The notes: a model not told the origin generated them from the sequence alone. Counted from the stretch's first letter, positions 21,079-31,957 are shown. The stretch: 64,000 nt of DNA from Variovorax paradoxus EPS (GCF_000184745.1 NC_014931.1:3472001-3536000), one strand, 5' to 3'. A program made the numbers and translations.

Positions 21079-21498
21079 ATGTTCCGCGGACTCGTCTCGC
21101 ACCCCTGGGCCTACCCGGCGCTGGAGGTGGTGCACATCGTCGGCATCGCGCTGCTGTTCGGCGGGCTGCTGGTGTTCGAGTTGCGCGCGCTCGGCATGGG
21201 CCGCGAGCTGCCCGCACCGCTGCTGGCACGGCTCACGCTGCGCCCCGCGCTCGTCGGGTTCGGGCTGTGCGCGGCCACCGGCCTCACCATGTTCTCGGGC
21301 CAGCCGGACGAACTGCTCGCGAACAACGCCTTTCGCATCAAGATGCTCCTGATCGCCCTGGCCGGCGCCAATGCCGCGCTCTTTCATTTCCGCAGCGGCG
21401 TCGCGGCCATCGACCGCTTCGGCAAGGTGCAATGCCTTCTGTCCTTGGGGTTTTGGCTCGCTGTCATCATCTGCGGGCGCTGGATCGCCTACCTCTGA
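21079..21498 (+). CDS. Small four-helix membrane protein (DUF6644-like)
   Basis: A 139-residue membrane protein with four predicted helices (about 17-35, 52-70, 81-103, 113-135). The early histidine (EVVHIVGIALLFGG) and the layout fit the DUF6644 group, whose function is not known. It is divergent from the SigF-like gene and is followed after 36 bases by a DUF6152-like gene, and the two probably form an operon. The GTAACC-type motif points the other way, so I cannot say that SigF controls it. Confidence 0.75.
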   Translation: MFRGLVSHPWAYPALEVVHIVGIALLFGGLLVFELRALGMGRELPAPLLARLTLRPALVGFGLCAATGLTMFSGQPDELLANNAFRIKMLLIALAGANAALFHFRSGVAAIDRFGKVQCLLSLGFWLAVIICGRWIAYL

Positions 21499-21534
21499 AC
21501 CCTCTCTGAACCGACTGAACCGAAGGAGACCGAG

Positions 21535-22002
21535 ATGATGCAAAGACGCCTCTTCACTGCCGCCTCGTTGGGCCTTGCCCTGCCCGCCTGGGCGCACCAC
21601 GGATGGAGCAGCTTCGACCAGGAGCGGCCCCTCTACCTGGAGGGCCGCGCAACCAAGGTCCTGTGGCGCAACCCGCATGGCGAGCTGGAGCTCGAACTGC
21701 CCGACAACCCGGCGCTGCCCGCAGACCTGAAGCAACGCGCCTTGCCCAAGCAGACGACGTCCGTCGACGGCCCCGCGCTCCTGGCCAAGGCGCAATTGCC
21801 GACGCGGCGCGACCGCAAATGGCAGGTCGAGCTGGCGCCCCTCACGCGCCTGCAGGCCTGGGGCGTCGAAGAGATCAAGCCCGGCACCCAGGTGGGCGTG
21901 CTCGGCTTCACTTTCACCGGAGAGAAAGGCGATGCGGTGCTGCGCGCCGAATACCTGTTCGTCGGCGGCAAGGCCTACGGACTTCGCTCCTCGCCGGCCT
22001 GA
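21535..22002 (+). CDS. Secreted DUF6152-like protein
   Basis: A 155-residue protein with a signal peptide (residues 1-20, ending LPAWA) followed at once by HHGWSSFD, the hallmark start of DUF6152-type proteins. The mature part is a small beta-rich domain with NPHGELELELP. The histidine pair at the mature N-terminus could bind metal, but that is speculation. GGAG precedes the ATG. It lies 36 bases after the DUF6644-like membrane protein gene. Confidence 0.78.
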   Translation: MMQRRLFTAASLGLALPAWAHHGWSSFDQERPLYLEGRATKVLWRNPHGELELELPDNPALPADLKQRALPKQTTSVDGPALLAKAQLPTRRDRKWQVELAPLTRLQAWGVEEIKPGTQVGVLGFTFTGEKGDAVLRAEYLFVGGKAYGLRSSPA

Positions 22003-22082
22003 ACGTCGCCGCCGGGGCATGGTCCGCCCCGGCTTGCCAGCCGCACAACTGATCGGTACATTGCATTTTTTGAGGGCCTGCA

Positions 22083-23428
<1,346 letters not shown>

Positions 23429-23432
<4 letters not shown>

Positions 23433-24844
23433 GCAGCAGCAACAGCAACGACAGATTTACGAACATGCCTGCTGATGGTTCGGGCAGCCTCGCGCCCGGC
23501 GGTGAGGGCACGGTCGATCCGTCCATCGAATTCGCCGTGGACACGTCCCACCCGGCCGGCGCAGCCTCGCTGCTGCGCACCACGGCCGCCATCCGGGAGC
23601 GTGCGGCTGCGCTGCTGGCACGCGCGCGGCGCGGCGAATCGCAGTGGTTCCGCATCGGCAGCGACGACGCGCTCGAAGACGCGGCGCGCACCGTCGCCGA
23701 GGTCACGCGCGAGCGCTATCCTTGGGACACCATCCCGTATCACAGCCGCTGGCGCCACTTCGAGGCTGGCGGCATCGACCGGCTGAAGCAGCTGGACGAG
23801 CTGCTGGGCAAAGGCATCGACGCCCGGCAGCGCGCCCGCGCCCACATCGACCTCGTGCTGGTGAGCGTGCTGCTCGATGCCGGCGCCGGCGCCGACTGGC
23901 ACTACACCGAGCCCGCCACCGGCGAGCGCTACACCCGCTCCGAAGGACTGGGCGTGGCGAGCTTCCACGCGTTCACGAGCGGGCTTTTCTCGTCCGACCC
24001 CGACCATCCGCTGCAGGCCGACGCGGCCGGCCTCAAGGGCCTCGTGACCGACCGGCTGGGCGACGCCTTCCAGGTGAGCGACGTCAATCCGCTGGTGGGC
24101 CTCGCGGGCCGTGCGATTCTCTTGCGCCGGCTCGGCGAGGCGATGAGCGAACAGCCCGAGACCTTCGGCGAAGACGGCCGGCCTGCCGGCATGTTCGATG
24201 CGCTGGTCGCGCCTTTCGGCGCCGCCTCGCCGCCCACGGCCGAGATCACCGCGCACCAGATCCTGTCGCTGCTGCTCGAATCGCTCTCGCGCATCTGGCC
24301 CTCGGCCAATGCGGTGGACAGCATCGCCATCGACGGCAGCGACAACACCGGCGGCATCCCCTCGGGCGACCCGGCGCTGGCGCTCGGCGACTGCTGGCGC
24401 CACAGCGCGGTGCGAGGCCCAGGCCTCACCAACGGCTGGATGCCGTTTCACAAGCTCTCGCAGTGGCTCACCTATTCGCTGCTCGAGCCTTTCGAATGGG
24501 CGGGCGTGAAGGTGCGCCAGCTCGATGCGCTCACCGCCCTGCCCGAGTACCGCAATGGCGGCCTCTTGATCGACAGCGGCGTGATCGTGCCGAAGGACCC
24601 GGCCTTCCTCACCCGCCGCTGGAAAGCGGGCGACGAATTCATCGTCGAATGGCGTGCTCTCACCGTGGCGCTGCTCGACGAGGTCGCGCCCCGCGTGCGC
24701 AAGGTGCTCGACCGCACCGAGGAAGAGCTGCCGCTCGCCTGCGTGCTCGAGGGCGGCACCTGGGCGGCGGGCCGTTCACTGGCACAGCGCTTGCGAGACG
24801 GAGCGCCACCGCTCCTGATCGAGAGCGACGGCACCGTCTTTTAG
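23429..24844 (+). CDS. DUF1688 protein, URC4-type uracil catabolism
   Basis: A 471-residue member of DUF1688, the family of yeast URC4. After a ~25-residue disordered start, the conserved core includes [16 protein letters not shown], the [12 protein letters not shown] segment, and [27 protein letters not shown]4 is needed for uracil breakdown in Lachancea but its reaction is not firmly established. The ATG overlaps the URC1-like stop, and upp follows within 42 bases, so the three form a catabolic unit. Confidence 0.9.
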
Positions 24845-24885
24845 ACTCGCGGGTTCACTTCAGCAGCAACGGCATAAAAAATCCA

Positions 24886-25515
24886 ATGAGCAACGTCCAC
24901 CTCGTCGACCACCCCCTCGTCCAGCACAAGCTCACGCTGATGCGCCGCAAGGACGCGTCCACCAACAGCTTCCGCCGGCTCCTCAATGAAATCAGCATGC
25001 TCATGGCCTACGAGGTCACGCGCGACATGCCGATGCAGGACATCGAGGTCGAGACCCCGCTGGAGACCATGCAGGCCAAGGTCATCGACGGCAAGAAGCT
25101 GGTGCTGGTGTCGATCCTGCGTGCCGGCACCGGCATCCTGGACGGCATGCTGACGGTGGTGCCCGGCGCGCGCGTCGGCCATATCGGCCTGTACCGCGAC
25201 CCGAAGACGCTCACCGCCGTCGAGTACTACTTCAAGATGCCCGGCGAAATGGAGAACCGCGACGTGATCGTGGTCGACCCGATGCTGGCCACCGGCAACT
25301 CGGCGGTGGCTGCGGTCGAGCGGCTGAAGGAACTGAACCCGAAGTCGATCAAGTTCGTGTGCCTGCTGACCTGCCCCGAAGGCGTGGCGACGATGCAGAA
25401 GGCGCACCCGGATGTGCCGATCTACACGGCGGCGATCGACCGCGAACTCAACAGCCACGGCTACATCCTGCCCGGCCTCGGCGACGCGGGCGACCGCATC
25501 TTCGGTACGAAATAA
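24886..25515 (+). CDS. upp: Uracil phosphoribosyltransferase
   Basis: A 209-residue protein of the usual length for Upp, which joins uracil and PRPP to give UMP. The PRPP-binding loop is [12 protein letters not shown] (~126-137), and the uracil-binding end [19 protein letters not shown] is intact. The URC pathway needs this step (URC6 in yeast) before ring opening, which explains its place after URC1 and DUF1688. The stop at 25513-25515 is followed by a short repeat-rich spacer. Confidence 0.96.
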   Translation: MSNVHLVDHPLVQHKLTLMRRKDASTNSFRRLLNEISMLMAYEVTRDMPMQDIEVETPLETMQAKVIDGKKLVLVSILRAGTGILDGMLTVVPGARVGHIGLYRDPKTLTAVEYYFKMPGEMENRDVIVVDPMLATGNSAVAAVERLKELNPKSIKFVCLLTCPEGVATMQKAHPDVPIYTAAIDRELNSHGYILPGLGDAGDRIFGTK

Positions 25516-25516
25516 A

Positions 25517-25700
25517 GCTCGCCCCCAGAAAAATAGGGCTCGCCCCCAGGCTGCGCGGCACTTCGTGTCCGCTTCTCCTTCCCCCTACCGGGGGCAACAC
25601 CAGCGGCCCGGCAAAGCCGGTTCCGCGGTGTTTCGCGAAGGACCCGGCGGCCGGGTGGGCACGGAGGTTGCAGCACTTGAATTTTTTACGACCGAGGAGA
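25517..25700. repeat. Intergenic spacer with a 12-bp direct repeat and GC-rich hairpins
   Basis: The unit GCTCGCCCCCAG occurs at 25517-25528 and again at 25538-25549. Downstream are small inverted repeats: CCCCC-TACC-GGGGG (about 25585) and CCGGC-AAA-GCCGG (about 25608). The arrangement resembles the short palindromic spacers scattered through Comamonadaceae genomes, but I cannot check copy number here. No coding frame with convincing codon use spans it. Confidence 0.5.
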
Positions 25701-25705
25701 AGACC

Positions 25706-26707
25706 GTGACAGCACGCCGTCAGTTGATCATTCGTTCCGTCGCCATCGCCGCGGCACTCGCGGCCGGTGCGCCGGGCATCGCGCTTGCGCAGGCCAAGCT
25801 CAAGGTGGCGGCGGTGTACACCGTGCCGTTCGAGCAGCAATGGGTGGGCCGCATCCACAAGGCGCTCAAGGCCGCCGAGGCACGCGGGGAGATCGAATAC
25901 AAGGCCACCGAGAACGTGAGCAACGCCGACTACGAGCGCGTGATGCGCGAGTACGCGACCGGCGGCAACCAGCTGATTTTGGGCGAGGTGTTCGGCGTGG
26001 AAGCGGCGGCGCGCAAGGTCGCGAAGGACTTTCCCAAGGTCGCCTTTCTGATGGGCTCGTCGCTCAAGCCGCAGGCGCCTAACTTCAGCGTGTTCGACAA
26101 CTACATCCAGGAGCCGGCGTACCTGAGCGGCATGGTGGCTGGCGGCATGACCAAGAGCAACCGCATCGGCATGGTCGGGGGCTTTCCGATTCCCGAAGTC
26201 AATCGCCTGATGAACGCCTTCATGGCGGGCGCCAAGGAAACGAACCCGAAGGTGGAGTTCAGCGTGAGCTTCATCAACAGCTGGTTCGACCCGCCCAAGG
26301 CCAAGGAAGCGGCCTTCGCGATGATCGACAAGGGGGCGGACGTGATGTACGCCGAGCGCTTCGGCGTCTCGGATGCCGCCAAGGAAAAAGGCAAGCTCGC
26401 CATCGGCAACGTGATCGACACGCAGAGCCAGTACCCCGACACGGTGGTCGCCTCGGCCCTGTGGAACTTCGAGCCCTCGGCCGACCGCGCAATCAAGCTC
26501 GTGAAGGAAGGCAAGTTCGCGGCAGAAGACTACGGCGTCTATTCGCAGATGAAGCACAAGGGCTCCGAGCTTGCGCCGCTCGGCACCTTCGAGAAGAAGG
26601 TGCCGGCCGACATCGTCGCGAAGGTGAAGGCCAGGCAGGCCGACATCCTCTCGGGCAAGTTCACTGTGAAGGTGGATGACGGCCAACCCAAGTCGACGGC
26701 AAAGTGA
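25706..26707 (+). CDS. BMP-family nucleoside ABC transporter substrate-binding protein
   Basis: A 333-residue periplasmic binding protein of the BMP/PnrA family. A signal peptide (residues 1-28) starts with an arginine pair and ends near ALAQA. Conserved parts include YEATENVSN-like EYKATENVSNADYERV, SGMVAGGMTKSNRIGMVGG and the C-terminal DYGVYSQMKHKG. These proteins bind purine or pyrimidine nucleosides. The GTG start has GAGGAGA about six bases upstream. It is the first gene of the importer operon; the other importer genes follow from 28385. Confidence 0.9.
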   Translation: MTARRQLIIRSVAIAAALAAGAPGIALAQAKLKVAAVYTVPFEQQWVGRIHKALKAAEARGEIEYKATENVSNADYERVMREYATGGNQLILGEVFGVEAAARKVAKDFPKVAFLMGSSLKPQAPNFSVFDNYIQEPAYLSGMVAGGMTKSNRIGMVGGFPIPEVNRLMNAFMAGAKETNPKVEFSVSFINSWFDPPKAKEAAFAMIDKGADVMYAERFGVSDAAKEKGKLAIGNVIDTQSQYPDTVVASALWNFEPSADRAIKLVKEGKFAAEDYGVYSQMKHKGSELAPLGTFEKKVPADIVAKVKARQADILSGKFTVKVDDGQPKSTAK

Positions 26708-27666
26708 GCAAACGAATGACGACGATGCGCTGGCGCACCCTTCTCGCGGCCGGCGCGCTGGCCCTCGGGCTCTCGGGCTGCGTCGGTGTCTACAAGGGCA
26801 CCGGCGTCAGCATCAACAGCAGCACCCGGCTGGACGACACGCCGCGCATCGCGGTGATCTCGGCCTTCGAACCCGAGCTCAAGCTGCTGCTCGCGCGCGT
26901 GCAGGGGCCTGCGAAGCACAGCGTGAACGGCGTCGAGTTCACCACCGGCACGCTCGAGGGCAAGCCGGTCGTGCTGTTCCTCTCGGGCATCAGCATGACG
27001 AACGCGACGATGAACACGCAACTCGTGCTCAACCGCTTTCGCGTGACGAGCATCGTGTTCAGCGGCATCGCGGGCGGGGTGAATCCGTCGCTGCATGTCG
27101 GCGACGTGACGGTGCCCGCGCAATGGGGGCAGTACCTCGAGGTGCTGATGGCACGCGAAACCGCGCCCGGCAAGTACACCGCGCCGCCCTTCATCAAGGA
27201 CGCCACCTTCCCCAACTTCGGCATGGTGCATCCGCGCCCGGTCGAGGTCCGCTCGGCGGCCAAGCCGGAGATCGAGCGCAAGTTCTGGTTCGAGGTCGAC
27301 CCGAAGATGCTCGAGGTGGCCCGCAGCATCCGCACCGTCGACCTGGCGAACTGCAGCGCCGGCAAGTGCCTCGCGCGAAAGCCGCAGCTGGTGATCGGCG
27401 GCAACGGCGTCTCGGGACAGGCCTTCATGGACAACAAGGCCTTCCGCGAATACACCTTCAAGACGTTCCAGGCCAACGTGCTCGACATGGAAACCGCCGC
27501 CGTAGGCATGGTGGCCTACAGCAACGGCGTGCCCTACATCGCCTTCCGCTCGCTCAGCGACCTCGCGGGCGGCGGCAGCGGCGAGAACGAGATGGGCACC
27601 TTCATGGGCATTGCGGCCGACAACTCGGCCAAGGTGATGCTGGCGTTCCTGGCTGCCTGGAAGTGA
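26704..27666 (+). CDS. Lipoprotein nucleoside phosphorylase/hydrolase-like enzyme (MTAN family)
   Basis: A ~320-residue protein of the phosphorylase superfamily related to MTA/SAH nucleosidase. Family residues are present: Glu in SAFEPEL, GIAGGVNP, the DMETAAVGMVAY nucleoside-binding block and RSLSDLAGG with the catalytic-type aspartate. Unusually it carries a lipobox (LSGC, Cys26 from the GTG at 26704, or Cys22 from the ATG at 26716), so it should be exported and lipidated. The GTG overlaps the BMP stop (GTGA). It may cleave nucleosides in the periplasm beside the importer. Confidence 0.83.
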   Translation: MSKRMTTMRWRTLLAAGALALGLSGCVGVYKGTGVSINSSTRLDDTPRIAVISAFEPELKLLLARVQGPAKHSVNGVEFTTGTLEGKPVVLFLSGISMTNATMNTQLVLNRFRVTSIVFSGIAGGVNPSLHVGDVTVPAQWGQYLEVLMARETAPGKYTAPPFIKDATFPNFGMVHPRPVEVRSAAKPEIERKFWFEVDPKMLEVARSIRTVDLANCSAGKCLARKPQLVIGGNGVSGQAFMDNKAFREYTFKTFQANVLDMETAAVGMVAYSNGVPYIAFRSLSDLAGGGSGENEMGTFMGIAADNSAKVMLAFLAAWK

Positions 27667-28388
27667 CGGTGGCGCCCGTGCGCCTTGTGCTGCTGCCGGG
27701 CATGGATGGAACGGGCGATCTCTTCGGGCCACTGAAAGAGGCCATGGGACCGCAGGCTGTCATCGACATCGTGCGCTACCCCGGCCGGGAGCCGCTGGGC
27801 TACGGCGAGTTGGAGCCGCTGGTTCGCGCACAACTGCCGACGCAGACGCCCGTCGTGCTGCTCGGCGAATCCTTTTCCGGACCGCTGGCCATCTCGATCG
27901 CGGCGTCGCGCCCGCCCGGCCTTCTGGGACTGATCTTGTGCTGCAGCTTCGCGCGCCGGCCCGGACCCGGCCTTGCGCTGATGCGGGCAGGCCTGCTCGA
28001 CCTGTCGATGCATCTGCTGCATTCGAAGTTGATGCGCGCGCCGATGCGGCACCTCCTGCTCGGGCGCTCCGCATCGCCGCACCTGTCGGACATGCTTGAA
28101 GACTCGCTCAGGAAGGTATCGGTCGCCGTCATGACCCGGCGCATGAAAGAGGTGCAGCGCGTGGATGTGCGCGACAAGCTGTCATTGGTGCGTGTGCCTG
28201 CGATGTATCTCCAGGCCCTGCAGGACCGCGTCGTGCCCGGGCGGGCGGCCACGGTCATCCAGCAACGGCTCTCGATGCTGCATATCGTGAAGATCGAAGG
28301 ACCCCATGGGCTGCTGCAGGCTTCGCCCACCGCATCCGCCCGTGCCATCGAGAATTTCTGCCGCGACCTGCCATCCATTTCTCCATGA
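27663..28388 (+). CDS. Alpha/beta hydrolase
   Basis: A 241-residue alpha/beta hydrolase. LLPGMDGTGDLFGPL (about residues 10-24) would form the oxyanion region, GESFSG (~66-71) is the nucleophile elbow, and the C-terminal GPHGLLQ holds the likely catalytic histidine. LQDRVVPG around residue 183 may give the acid. It is coupled to both neighbours: GTGA with the nucleosidase gene and ATGA with the ABC ATPase gene. The substrate is unknown; an ester or amide of a transported compound is possible. Confidence 0.78.
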   Translation: MTVAPVRLVLLPGMDGTGDLFGPLKEAMGPQAVIDIVRYPGREPLGYGELEPLVRAQLPTQTPVVLLGESFSGPLAISIAASRPPGLLGLILCCSFARRPGPGLALMRAGLLDLSMHLLHSKLMRAPMRHLLLGRSASPHLSDMLEDSLRKVSVAVMTRRMKEVQRVDVRDKLSLVRVPAMYLQALQDRVVPGRAATVIQQRLSMLHIVKIEGPHGLLQASPTASARAIENFCRDLPSISP

Positions 28389-29968
28389 CGCCCTCCACCG
28401 TCCTCCGCCTCCAAGGCATCACCAAGCGCTTCGGCAACCTCGTCGCGAACGACGCCATCTCGCTCGACCTGCAGGCCGGCGAAGTGCTCGCGCTCCTCGG
28501 CGAGAACGGCGCGGGCAAGTCGACGCTGATGTCCATCCTGTTCGGCCACTACGTCGCCGATGAAGGCGGCATCGAGGTGTTCGGCGCGCCGCTGCCGCCG
28601 GGCAACCCCAAGGCCGCGCTCGCCGCGGGCGTGGGCATGGTGCACCAGCACTTCACGCTGGCCGACAACCTGAGCGTGCTCGACAACGTGATGATGGGGA
28701 CAGAGCCGCTGTGGCGCCCGGTCTCGCGCCGCGCCGCAGCGCGTGCCCGGCTGCTCGACGTGGCCCAGCGCTTCGGCCTGCCGGTGCAGCCCGACGCGAA
28801 GATCGGCAGCCTCTCGGTCGGCGAGCGGCAGCGGGTGGAAATCCTCAAGGCGCTGTATCGCGGCGCGCGCATCCTGATCCTGGACGAGCCGACCGCCGTG
28901 CTCACGCCGCACGAGAGCGAGGCGCTCTTCGCCACGCTCGCGCAGATGGTGGCGCAGGGCCTGTCGGTGATCTTCATCAGCCACAAGCTGGGCGAAGTGC
29001 TGCGCGTGTCGCACCGCATCGCGGTGCTGCGCGGCGGCAAGCTCGTGGCCGAGGCGCGCACCGCCGACACCACGCAAGCGCAGCTTGCGCTCTGGATGGT
29101 CGGCCATGCGGTCGAGGCGCCGCAGCGGCGTCCCGCGAAGTCAGTAGGCGATGCGGTCTGCGTGCTCGATCACGTGAGCACCGCATCGGCCAAGGACGGC
29201 GGGCAGGACCGGCTGCGCGAGGTGTCGCTGACGCTGCGCGCCGGTGAGATCACCGCCATCGCAGGCGTCTCGGGCAACGGGCAGGTCGCGCTGGCCGAAC
29301 TACTGTGCGGCACGCGCCGCGCCGTCTCGGGCACGGCGCAGCTGATGGGCCGTGCGCTGCCGCCCTCGCCCGCCCGGCTGGTCCAGCGCGGCGTGGCTCG
29401 CATTCCCGAAGACCGGCATGCGGTCGGCGTGGTGGGCGATCTGCCGGTATGGGAGAACGCGGTCTCCGAGCGGTTGCGCAGCCCGGTGTTCTCGCGCTGG
29501 TCGGTGTTCGTGCGGCGTGCGGCTGCGCAGTTGCATGCGCGGCGCATCGAAAAGGCATTCGACGTGCGCGGCGCGGGCTTGATGGCGCCGGCGCGCTCGC
29601 TCTCCGGCGGGAACATGCAGAAGCTGATCCTGGGGCGCGCGCTGCTCGCGCCCGAACAGGTGGAAGACATCGACAACAAGAAATACCCGAACCGCGCCCC
29701 ACGCCTGATCGTCGCGCACCAGCCGACCTGGGGCCTGGACATCGGCGCGGTCGCCTATGTGCAGCAGCAGCTCATCGCCGCGCGCGATGCCGGCGCGGCG
29801 GTGCTGGTGATTTCGGATGACCTCGACGAAGTGCTCACGCTCGGCGACCGCGTCGCGGTGATGCATGGCGGCCACCTCGGCGAAGCGCGGCCGGCCGCCG
29901 CGTGGACGCGCGAAGCCATCGGCCTCGCGATGGCCGGCGCCACCGGCGTCACGAAGGGCGCGCCATGA
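28385..29968 (+). CDS. Nucleoside ABC transporter ATP-binding protein (two NBDs)
   Basis: A 527-residue tandem ATPase of the sugar/nucleoside import group. NBD1 has Walker A GENGAGKST (39-47), the signature LSVGERQ and Walker B ILILDEPTA. NBD2 has a degenerate Walker A (GVSGNGQVA, lacking the lysine) but keeps the signature LSGGNMQK, a pattern common in this group. A stretch EDIDNKKYPNRAPR (~423-436) is inserted between the NBD2 signature and Walker B and is richer in A than its surroundings. It powers the two permeases that follow with ATGA overlap. Confidence 0.93.
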   Translation: MTPSTVLRLQGITKRFGNLVANDAISLDLQAGEVLALLGENGAGKSTLMSILFGHYVADEGGIEVFGAPLPPGNPKAALAAGVGMVHQHFTLADNLSVLDNVMMGTEPLWRPVSRRAAARARLLDVAQRFGLPVQPDAKIGSLSVGERQRVEILKALYRGARILILDEPTAVLTPHESEALFATLAQMVAQGLSVIFISHKLGEVLRVSHRIAVLRGGKLVAEARTADTTQAQLALWMVGHAVEAPQRRPAKSVGDAVCVLDHVSTASAKDGGQDRLREVSLTLRAGEITAIAGVSGNGQVALAELLCGTRRAVSGTAQLMGRALPPSPARLVQRGVARIPEDRHAVGVVGDLPVWENAVSERLRSPVFSRWSVFVRRAAAQLHARRIEKAFDVRGAGLMAPARSLSGGNMQKLILGRALLAPEQVEDIDNKKYPNRAPRLIVAHQPTWGLDIGAVAYVQQQLIAARDAGAAVLVISDDLDEVLTLGDRVAVMHGGHLGEARPAAAWTREAIGLAMAGATGVTKGAP

Positions 29969-31032
29969 TGCGGCTCGAACGACGCCACGAGACCTCGCGC
30001 GCCGCGCTGGTACTGGCACCCATCGGCGCGATCGTTTTCACCATGGTGGTGAGCGCACTGCTCGTGCTGTGGGCCGGCGCACCGGTCGGCCGCACCTACG
30101 CGCTGCTGCTGCAGGGCGGCTTCGGCTCGGTGTTCGCGTGGAGCGAGACGCTCACGCGCGCGATCCCGCTGATCCTCACCGGCCTGGCCGCGACGGTCGC
30201 CTTCAAGGCGCGGCTCTTCAACATCGGCGCGGAGGGGCAGCTCTTCGCAGGTGCCCTCGCCGCCGTGGCCGTGGGCGGCATGCACGGCGGCACGGGCTTC
30301 GAACTCTCGCCGTGGGTGCTTTTCCCGCTGATGATGCTTGCCGCCGCCGTGGCGGGCGCCCTGCTGCTGCTCGGCCCGGCGCTCATGAAGAACAAGCTCG
30401 GCGTCGACGAGGTGGTGACCACGCTCTTGATCAACTTCATCGTGCTGCTCGGCGTTTCCGCGCTGCTCGACGGGCCGATGAAAGACCCGACCGCCATGGG
30501 CTGGCCGCAAAGCGTGTCGCTGCAGTCCGACCTCGAACTGGGCAAGCTCATCGCCCAGACGCGCGTGCACACCGGGCTGCTCTGGGCCGTGTCGCTCGCA
30601 GTGATCGTGTGGGCGATCTTCAAGTACACGGTGCTGGGTTTCGACATCCGCGCGGTGGGCGCGAATGCGCGCGCCGCCGCGTTTGCCGGCGTGCCGGTCA
30701 CGCGCACCGTGGTGATGGTCGCGCTGCTCTCCGGCGCTCTGGCCGGGCTGGCCGGCGCCATCGAGGTGGCGGGCCGCACGAGCTACGTCACGCTCGACAT
30801 GTCGCCGGGCTACGGCTACACGGGCATCGTGATCGCGATGCTCGCGGGCCTGCACCCGCTGGGCGTGATCGCCGCGGGTGTGTTCGTGGCCGGCGTGCTG
30901 GTCGGCGCCGACACCATGAGCCGCGCGGTGGGCGTGCCGACCTACATTGCCGACGTGATCGTCGCGGCCTCGCTGATCGCGGTGCTGGTGGCGACGCTGC
31001 TGACGCAATACCGCGTGCGGATGACGAAATAA
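29965..31032 (+). CDS. Nucleoside ABC transporter permease, first subunit
   Basis: A 355-residue permease of the BPD_transp_2/BMP-importer type (YufP/NupP-like) with about eight to ten helices. The EAA-like loop region ENARAAA-equivalent GANARAAAFAGV (about 224-235) and the DEVVTTLLINF segment are characteristic. The ATG at 29965 lies within the ATPase stop (ATGA). A longer upstream start would overlap the ATPase gene by 66 bases and add a basic, non-membrane tail, so it was not used. Confidence 0.92.
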   Translation: MMRLERRHETSRAALVLAPIGAIVFTMVVSALLVLWAGAPVGRTYALLLQGGFGSVFAWSETLTRAIPLILTGLAATVAFKARLFNIGAEGQLFAGALAAVAVGGMHGGTGFELSPWVLFPLMMLAAAVAGALLLLGPALMKNKLGVDEVVTTLLINFIVLLGVSALLDGPMKDPTAMGWPQSVSLQSDLELGKLIAQTRVHTGLLWAVSLAVIVWAIFKYTVLGFDIRAVGANARAAAFAGVPVTRTVVMVALLSGALAGLAGAIEVAGRTSYVTLDMSPGYGYTGIVIAMLAGLHPLGVIAAGVFVAGVLVGADTMSRAVGVPTYIADVIVAASLIAVLVATLLTQYRVRMTK

Positions 31033-31956
31033 ATGACCGACCTCCTAGACATCCTCGCCAACCCCGCCTTCTGGGTCGCGGTGCTGCGCATCGCCACGCC
31101 GCTGATCCTCGGCACGCTGGGCGTGCTGCTGTGCGAACGCGCGGGCGTGCTCAACCTGGGCATCGAAGGGATCATGGTCGCGGGCGCCTTCACCGGATGG
31201 CTTGCGGTGTATGCCGGTGCGCCGCTGTGGGTCGGCGTCGGCGTGGCGGCGCTCACGGGCATGGTGTTCGGTTTGCTTCATGCCTTTCTTACCGTGGGCC
31301 TTGCGCTCTCGCAGCACGTCTCGGGCCTCGGTATCACGCTGCTCGCGACCGCGCTGAGCTACTTCGGCTACCGCGTAAGCTTTCCGAAAGTGAACACGCC
31401 ACCGACCATCACGCCCTTCGCGCCGATGGACTGGCTGCCCGTGCCGATCCTCAACGCGCAGACCGCGCTGACGCTGTTCGCGCTGCTGCTGGTCCCGGCG
31501 GTCGGCTGGGTGCTGTACCGCACGCCGCTCGGCCTCGCGCTGCGCATGGTCGGCGAGAACCCGCAGGCGGCCGAGAGCCAGGGCGTGTCGGTCGCGGCCA
31601 CGCGCACCGGCGCCATCGTCGCGGGCTCGGCGCTGATGGGCATGGCGGGCTCGTTCCTCACGCTCTCGGCCTTCAACGCTTTCTTCTTCAACATGGTGAA
31701 CGGCCGCGGCTGGATCTGCGTGGCACTGGTGGTGTTCGCCTCGTGGCGGCCCGGCAAGGCCCTGCTGGGTGCGCTGCTGTTCGCCTTCTTCGACGCGCTG
31801 CAACTGCGGCTGCAACAATCGGGCGACGCCGTGCTGCCCTACCAGCTCTACCTGATGCTGCCGTACCTGCTGTCGATCCTCGCGCTGGTGCTGGTGGCGC
31901 GCAAGGCGAGCTATCCGCAGGCGCTGATGAAGCCGTACCGCAAAGGGGAACGTTGA
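31033..31956 (+). CDS. Nucleoside ABC transporter permease, second subunit
   Basis: A 307-residue permease (YufQ/NupQ-like) that directly follows the first permease stop. It has about eight helices. Family features include LCERAGVLNLGIEGIMVAGA near residue 32, the LGLALRMVGENPQAAESQGV coupling loop (~168-187) and GMAGSFLTLSAFNAFF. It would form the membrane channel with the 355-residue subunit for uptake of nucleosides delivered by the BMP protein. Confidence 0.93.
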   Translation: MTDLLDILANPAFWVAVLRIATPLILGTLGVLLCERAGVLNLGIEGIMVAGAFTGWLAVYAGAPLWVGVGVAALTGMVFGLLHAFLTVGLALSQHVSGLGITLLATALSYFGYRVSFPKVNTPPTITPFAPMDWLPVPILNAQTALTLFALLLVPAVGWVLYRTPLGLALRMVGENPQAAESQGVSVAATRTGAIVAGSALMGMAGSFLTLSAFNAFFFNMVNGRGWICVALVVFASWRPGKALLGALLFAFFDALQLRLQQSGDAVLPYQLYLMLPYLLSILALVLVARKASYPQALMKPYRKGER

Positions 31957-31957
31957 G

